Positions 60,524 through 64,000 of a DNA stretch of 64,000 nt are shown in pieces. Both the position numbers and the translations under genes were made by a program. Below the pieces are notes generated by a model. The model did not search any database. It was given only the letters and a program-made list of their open reading frames with translations, and had not been told where the DNA came from. The stretch comes from Marinobacter antarcticus (GTDB taxonomy: Bacteria > Pseudomonadota > Gammaproteobacteria > Pseudomonadales > Oleiphilaceae): assembly GCF_900142385.1 (NCBI RefSeq), contig NZ_FRAQ01000002.1, positions 372,001-436,000 of the forward strand, written 5' to 3'. Numbering within the stretch: the stretch's first letter is position 1; each line of letters opens with the position of its first letter.

Positions 60524-61855
60524 ATGTTCGGCAAGCTCCGCCGGCTTACTCAGGACGTTTCCCGAATCGCTCTTGAAGAGTCAGAACGTTTACCCTCGAA
60601 TGAACGCCGGCGTTTCCTGAGAAATGGCCTGTTCACTGCGGGTGGTGCCATGGTTGGAGGAGCCTTGGCGGGTCTTTCTCCGCGACTCGGTGCCACAGAA
60701 ACTCAATATCCGCCAGAGATTCCATCCTGGACCCGTACCCTCGGGCCCGGAGTTGTTACGGACCCTTACGGTGTTCCTTCTCCCTTCGAGAAAGACGTGA
60801 TCAGACGGAACGTTCCCTGGCTTACCGCTGAGAAGACGTCTTCGATCAGCTTTTCGCCGCTTCAACACCTGAAAGGCATTATCACGCCGAACGGTTTGTT
60901 CTTCGAACGCCACCATGCGGGGCGTCCGGAAGTGGATCCCCAACAGCATCGCTTGATGATTCACGGTCTCGTCGAGCGGCCAATCATTCTCACCATGGAA
61001 GACCTGCAGCGATTTCCAAGCGTCTCGCAGATCAACTTTATTGAATGCCCCGCAAACGGAGGGATGGAATGGCGCGGTGCGCAGTTGAATTCTCTTCAAT
61101 TTCTCCATGGCATGGTGAGCTGTGCGGAATGGACGGGCGTCCGGCTTTCGACCCTGTTGCAGGACGTGGGCATGAAGCCGGAAGGCAAATGGCTGCTGGC
61201 TGAGGGCGCCGATGGGGCAGCGATGACACGTAGCATTCCGATGGAAAAAGCCCTGGACGATGTGATTGTGGCCTATGCCCAGAATGGCGAGGCACTGAGA
61301 CGGGAACAGGGCTATCCGATACGACTTGTGGTACCAGGCTGGGAAGGCAACACCCATGTGAAGTGGTTGCGCCGTCTGGAAGTCGGCGACAAGCCATGGA
61401 TGCAACGGGAAGAAACCTCCAAGTATACCGACCTCATGTCGGATGGCACGGCGCATGGGTTCACCTGGGTCATGGAAGCCAAGTCGGTTATTACCTCTCC
61501 TTGCCCGGAAATGCCTCTGCGTGGCAGTGGTATTTACCAGATCGAAGGCATCGCCTGGAGTGGGCGCGGCAAGGTAAAGGCAGTGGATGTTTCAGTAGAT
61601 GGCGGGCGCAACTGGAAACAGGCGCAGTTGCGAGAGCCGGTGATGTCGAAATCACTGACACGATTCTCCCTTGAGTGGAAATGGGACGGCAATCCCGCCT
61701 TGCTGCAGTCCCGGGTAATCGATGAAACCGGTTATGTGCAGCCCACACTGACGCAGCTCAAAGAAGTTCGCGGCACCAATTCTATTTACCACAAGAATGC
61801 GATCCAGACCTGGCAGGTGAAGCCGGATGGGAGTGTGAACAATGTTCAGGTTTGA
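60524..61855 (+). CDS. soxC: Sulfane dehydrogenase SoxC (Mo-pterin)
   Basis: A 443-residue sulfite-oxidase-family protein. It has a Tat signal (R-R-R-F-L-R-N-G near residues 28-35), a Moco domain with the catalytic cysteine in F-I-E-C-P-A-N-G, R/H pocket residues in P-G-W-E-G-N-T-H-V-K-W, and a C-terminal dimerisation domain. SoxC works with SoxD to oxidise sulfane sulfur on SoxY in the periplasm, giving six further electrons per thiosulfate. GGAGG precedes the ATG. Its last 14 bases overlap soxD. Confidence 0.93.
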   Translation: MFGKLRRLTQDVSRIALEESERLPSNERRRFLRNGLFTAGGAMVGGALAGLSPRLGATETQYPPEIPSWTRTLGPGVVTDPYGVPSPFEKDVIRRNVPWLTAEKTSSISFSPLQHLKGIITPNGLFFERHHAGRPEVDPQQHRLMIHGLVERPIILTMEDLQRFPSVSQINFIECPANGGMEWRGAQLNSLQFLHGMVSCAEWTGVRLSTLLQDVGMKPEGKWLLAEGADGAAMTRSIPMEKALDDVIVAYAQNGEALRREQGYPIRLVVPGWEGNTHVKWLRRLEVGDKPWMQREETSKYTDLMSDGTAHGFTWVMEAKSVITSPCPEMPLRGSGIYQIEGIAWSGRGKVKAVDVSVDGGRNWKQAQLREPVMSKSLTRFSLEWKWDGNPALLQSRVIDETGYVQPTLTQLKEVRGTNSIYHKNAIQTWQVKPDGSVNNVQV

Positions 61856-62519
61856 AAAAACGGCGCGAGTCTTGATCGGTTTCGGTTCCGGGGTGCTGTT
61901 AGTCACGCTGGCCGTGGTTAGTCATGCCGAACCAGCCGGGCACTACGGCTATGGCGAGCCCGCAACCGAGGATCAGATTGCCGGGTGGGATATTGATATT
62001 CGTCCGGATGGAACAGGACTGCCGGAAGGCAGCGGCTCTGTGGACGATGGCATGAATGTCTTCGAAACCCAGTGCTCATCCTGTCACGGCGCCTTCGGAG
62101 AAGGTATGGGGCGGTTTCCCAAGCTAGCCGGCGGCGATGGGAGCCTGGCGCAAGATCGCCCGGAAAAGACGGTGGGTAGCTATTGGCCTTATGCCAGCAC
62201 TCTCTGGGATTACATCCACAGGGCCATGCCGTTCTTTGCGCCGCAGTCTCTGACTGACGATCAGGTGTACGCCTTGACAGCTTATGTTCTCAACTTGAAC
62301 TACATCGTGGACGGAGATTTTGTCGCCAATAAGGACACATTGCCCAAGGTAAAAATGCCCAACGAAGATGGCTTTATCTGGGAAGACCCGCGCCCACGGA
62401 TCCAAAATGAACGCTGCATGAAAGATTGCAGGGGTGAGGTGGAGATTAAAGATTCGGCAGTGGGCAAGAACCTGACACCAAGCACGACTGGCCCGCTCGA
62501 CGAAGGGCTTACTGAGTAA
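61842..62519 (+). CDS. soxD: Cytochrome c subunit SoxD of sulfane dehydrogenase
   Basis: A 225-residue exported cytochrome. Signal peptide (L-L-V-T-L-A-V-V-S-H-A), one heme c site C-S-S-C-H-G near 77-82, an axial methionine in M-P-F-F-A, and a C-terminal C-M-K-D-C pair. It is shorter than the two-heme SoxD of Paracoccus (about 380) and corresponds to its single essential heme domain. The ATG overlaps the soxC end in another frame. Confidence 0.9.
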   Translation: MFRFEKTARVLIGFGSGVLLVTLAVVSHAEPAGHYGYGEPATEDQIAGWDIDIRPDGTGLPEGSGSVDDGMNVFETQCSSCHGAFGEGMGRFPKLAGGDGSLAQDRPEKTVGSYWPYASTLWDYIHRAMPFFAPQSLTDDQVYALTAYVLNLNYIVDGDFVANKDTLPKVKMPNEDGFIWEDPRPRIQNERCMKDCRGEVEIKDSAVGKNLTPSTTGPLDEGLTE

Positions 62520-62567
62520 TGACTGAAAAAGCGGGACCAATTAAAACGTGCCGAGGAGGATTGAGTG

Positions 62568-62921
62568 ATGCGTAAAGGGTTAATTTTCGTGTGTTTAACC
62601 ACACTTGCACTGAGCGCTACACCGTCGGCGTTTGCGGAGTCGACCCAGGCCGACATTGATCGTGGCAAAGAGCTGGCATTCAGCCGCTCGGACGGGAATT
62701 GTCTGGCCTGCCATCAGATGGATGACGGCAAACTGACCGGTAATATTGGCCCGGCTCTGGCGAATATGGAAACGCGCTTTCCAGACCGGGAAGTGTTGTT
62801 TAAACGACTCTGGGACGAAACCCAGTTTAATCCGGTGACGGTGATGCCTCCATTCGGGCGTCACACGATCCTGAGTAAAGAAGAGATCAACCGGGTTGTC
62901 GATTATTTGTACACGCTTTAA
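62568..62921 (+). CDS. soxX: Sulfur-oxidation cytochrome SoxX
   Basis: A 117-residue exported cytochrome c. Signal peptide cut after A-F-A near residue 24, heme site C-L-A-C-H-Q near 44-49, and the axial-Met segment V-M-P-P-F-G-R-H. It partners SoxA to attach thiosulfate to SoxY. GAGGA lies before the ATG at 62568; a GTG just before it is also in frame. Here soxX lies before soxYZ rather than next to soxA. Confidence 0.93.
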   Translation: MRKGLIFVCLTTLALSATPSAFAESTQADIDRGKELAFSRSDGNCLACHQMDDGKLTGNIGPALANMETRFPDREVLFKRLWDETQFNPVTVMPPFGRHTILSKEEINRVVDYLYTL

Positions 62922-62941
62922 ATAGCGGAGGAGGAGTTGCC

Positions 62942-63430
62942 GTGATTGACGAAAGACGAAGAGGCTTTTTGAAAGGAGTGCTGGGCGTGGGTGTTGCCGG
63001 CTTTGCACTGGGTTCCGGAATTGTACCGTTTCGAGTTGAGGCCGCTATGGCCCCCAGCGCAGCAGACTGGCCGAAAAAAGCGTTCCGCACGCCCGGCGTC
63101 GACGAAACAATTTCTGAACTGTATGGAATGGACGCTGAAGAGTCTGACAAGATTTCTGTGGACTTGCCAACCATCGCCCAGAACGGTGCCGTAGTGCCGG
63201 TAACGGTCGAAACTACACTGCCAAACGTGACAGGTATTGCACTGCTGGTTGCGGAGAACCCGAATGCTTTAGCGGCGTCGTTCAAGATCCCGGAGGGCAC
63301 GCTACCGTTTGTATCCAACCGGCTGAAGATGGCCGAGACCACGGATGTCGTGGCGGTGGTTATTTCTGACGGCAAGGCCTACAAGGCCACCAAGAATGTG
63401 AAAGTGACCGTTGGCGGCTGCGGTGGCTGA
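62942..63430 (+). CDS. soxY: Sulfur carrier subunit SoxY
   Basis: A 162-residue protein with a Tat-type start (R-R-R-G-F-L-K-G) and the diagnostic C-terminal swinging arm T-V-G-G-C-G-G, whose cysteine carries the sulfur substrate covalently. The GTG start at 62942 follows GGAGGAGG. It forms the SoxYZ carrier with the next gene product in the periplasm. Confidence 0.95.
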   Translation: MIDERRRGFLKGVLGVGVAGFALGSGIVPFRVEAAMAPSAADWPKKAFRTPGVDETISELYGMDAEESDKISVDLPTIAQNGAVVPVTVETTLPNVTGIALLVAENPNALAASFKIPEGTLPFVSNRLKMAETTDVVAVVISDGKAYKATKNVKVTVGGCGG

Positions 63431-63455
63431 TCGCTAGCAGGACAGGAGAGAAAGA

Positions 63456-63767
63456 ATGGCTTCCAGTATCAGAGTTCGCGCAGTACAAAACGGCGGAGTA
63501 ACGTCGCTCAAGGCCTTGGTTCGGCATCCAATGGATTCGGGGTTCGTTAAGGACTCCGCCGGAAATGTGATTCCCGCTCATTTCATCCAGGTGTTGACCA
63601 TTAACCACAACGATAAAGACGTGTTTGTTGCCCACTGGGGACCGGCTGTTTCGAAGGATCCATTTCTTGAGTGCCGGTTCGAGGGTGCCAAGAAAGGAGA
63701 CAAACTCACAATCAGCTGGGTGGATAATAAAGGTGAGAGTGATTCAACCACAGCGACGATAGGCTAA
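63456..63767 (+). CDS. soxZ: Sulfur carrier subunit SoxZ
   Basis: A 103-residue Ig-like protein, the usual SoxZ size, with P-M-D-S-G near residue 27, H-F-I-Q-V-L-T-I early and the aromatic segment V-F-V-A-H-W-G-P-A-V-S-K-D-P mid-protein. It lacks a signal peptide, since it is exported bound to SoxY. AGGAGAG precedes the ATG. It lies 25 bp after soxY. Confidence 0.95.
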   Translation: MASSIRVRAVQNGGVTSLKALVRHPMDSGFVKDSAGNVIPAHFIQVLTINHNDKDVFVAHWGPAVSKDPFLECRFEGAKKGDKLTISWVDNKGESDSTTATIG

Positions 63768-63826
63768 CGGTTGCTGGCGGTCAGGGCCCCGGGGGAGGGT
63801 TGTACCGCCGCAGAGGAGGATTGGAC

Positions 63827-64000
63827 ATGCTTAAAGCAAAAGTCATCCTGGTCGCCTTGGGCGCAGCACTGGTCGTGCCACAGGCACTGGCGGGAAGCTC
63901 GCCGGAAGAAGACCGGAAAGAAGTGGTTGAGTATTTCAAGCAAAGGTTCCCCGATGTTCCGTTCAAGGAATTCGTCAACGGCCAGTACGCACTGGATGAC
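63827..64000 (+). CDS. soxA: SoxA N terminus (partial, runs off right edge)
   Basis: 58 codons are visible. A signal peptide (V-I-L-V-A-L-G-A-A-L-V-V-P-Q-A-L-A) is followed by a Sox-like mature start with D-R-K-E-V-V-E-Y-F-K-Q-R-F-P. GAGGAGG precedes the ATG at 63827. SoxA is the diheme or monoheme c-type cytochrome that, with SoxX, couples thiosulfate to SoxY. The heme sites lie beyond the window; the call rests on the N terminus and the conserved gene order. Confidence 0.85.
   Translation, partial: MLKAKVILVALGAALVVPQALAGSSPEEDRKEVVEYFKQRFPDVPFKEFVNGQYALDD

Noticed and set aside
63776..63809. GGCGGT/ACCGCC hairpin between soxZ and soxA
   Set aside because: Arms are only six bases with a 22-base loop; too weak to call.
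1..64000. tRNA, rRNA, CRISPR arrays, insertion sequences or integrase genes
   Set aside because: None could be identified by eye; in particular no tRNA or integrase was found at the right edge of the Dnd island, so no attachment site is claimed.

Overview
The window reads as a chromosomal segment of a marine gammaproteobacterium, most like Marinobacter or a close relative. This is an inference from gene content (single-cluster type II secretion, YebG, CLCA_X, Sox and DAB systems), from moderately GC-rich backbone codon use, and from LexA boxes of the CTGT-N8-ACAG type. No rRNA, tRNA, CRISPR array, integrase or insertion sequence was seen.

Region 1 (1 to about 9.6 kb) is a visibly AT-rich DNA-phosphorothioation (Dnd) island. 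dndB lies at the left edge, running leftwards into what is probably dndC. Divergent from it is a tight three-gene operon: a GIY-YIG-like protein, a 700-residue DGQHR protein, and an unrecognised protein with a HEPN-like R-N-x5-H motif. These are followed on the other strand by the Dnd-associated putative methyltransferase and by a HIT-HNH gene pair. No dndFGH/dptFGH restriction genes are visible, so the three-gene operon and the HNH gene are candidates for an alternative phosphorothioation-linked defence effector. This is the part most likely to hold something undescribed.

Region 2 (9.8-24.8 kb) is mixed accessory and backbone sequence. It has an ADP-ribosylglycohydrolase-family gene, a frameshifted methyltransferase, an amine oxidase, a SOUL heme-binding protein, an Old Yellow Enzyme homologue, a DUF2799 lipoprotein, and a two-subunit NAD-linked formate dehydrogenase (fdsB with a fused FdsG-like domain, then fdsA). 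Gene debris follows (the tail of a short-chain dehydrogenase and an internally deleted adenosine deaminase). Then come a LexA-boxed HExxH protein of the CLCA_X type, two very small genes and a LysR regulator.

Region 3 (25-32.6 kb) has an EEP-family membrane hydrolase, a MuiA/DUF4139 protein, and a three-gene operon on the minus strand: an alkyl-DHAP-synthase-like FAD enzyme, a GlpD-like dehydrogenase and an FGGY kinase. The operon suggests glycerol-phosphate or ether-glycerol metabolism.

Region 4 (32.7-41.3 kb) is a type II secretion locus: gspC divergent from gspEFGHIJKLM, with no gspD beside it. GNAT and glutathione reductase genes follow.

Region 5 (43.4-53.4 kb) carries a TonB receptor / periplasmic binding protein / hybrid histidine kinase operon, a GntR-controlled SBF-family transporter, a flavin monooxygenase, and a LysR regulator facing the dab genes.

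Region 6 (53.5-64 kb) carries dabBA (energy-coupled inorganic-carbon uptake), SOS-controlled yebG, a coiled-coil OmpA protein, and a thiosulfate-oxidation locus: a SoxH-like metallo-beta-lactamase divergent from soxCDXYZA, with soxA running off the right edge. Sox, formate dehydrogenase and DAB together suggest a heterotroph that supplements energy by oxidising sulfur compounds and formate and captures bicarbonate. No carbon-fixation genes are visible here.
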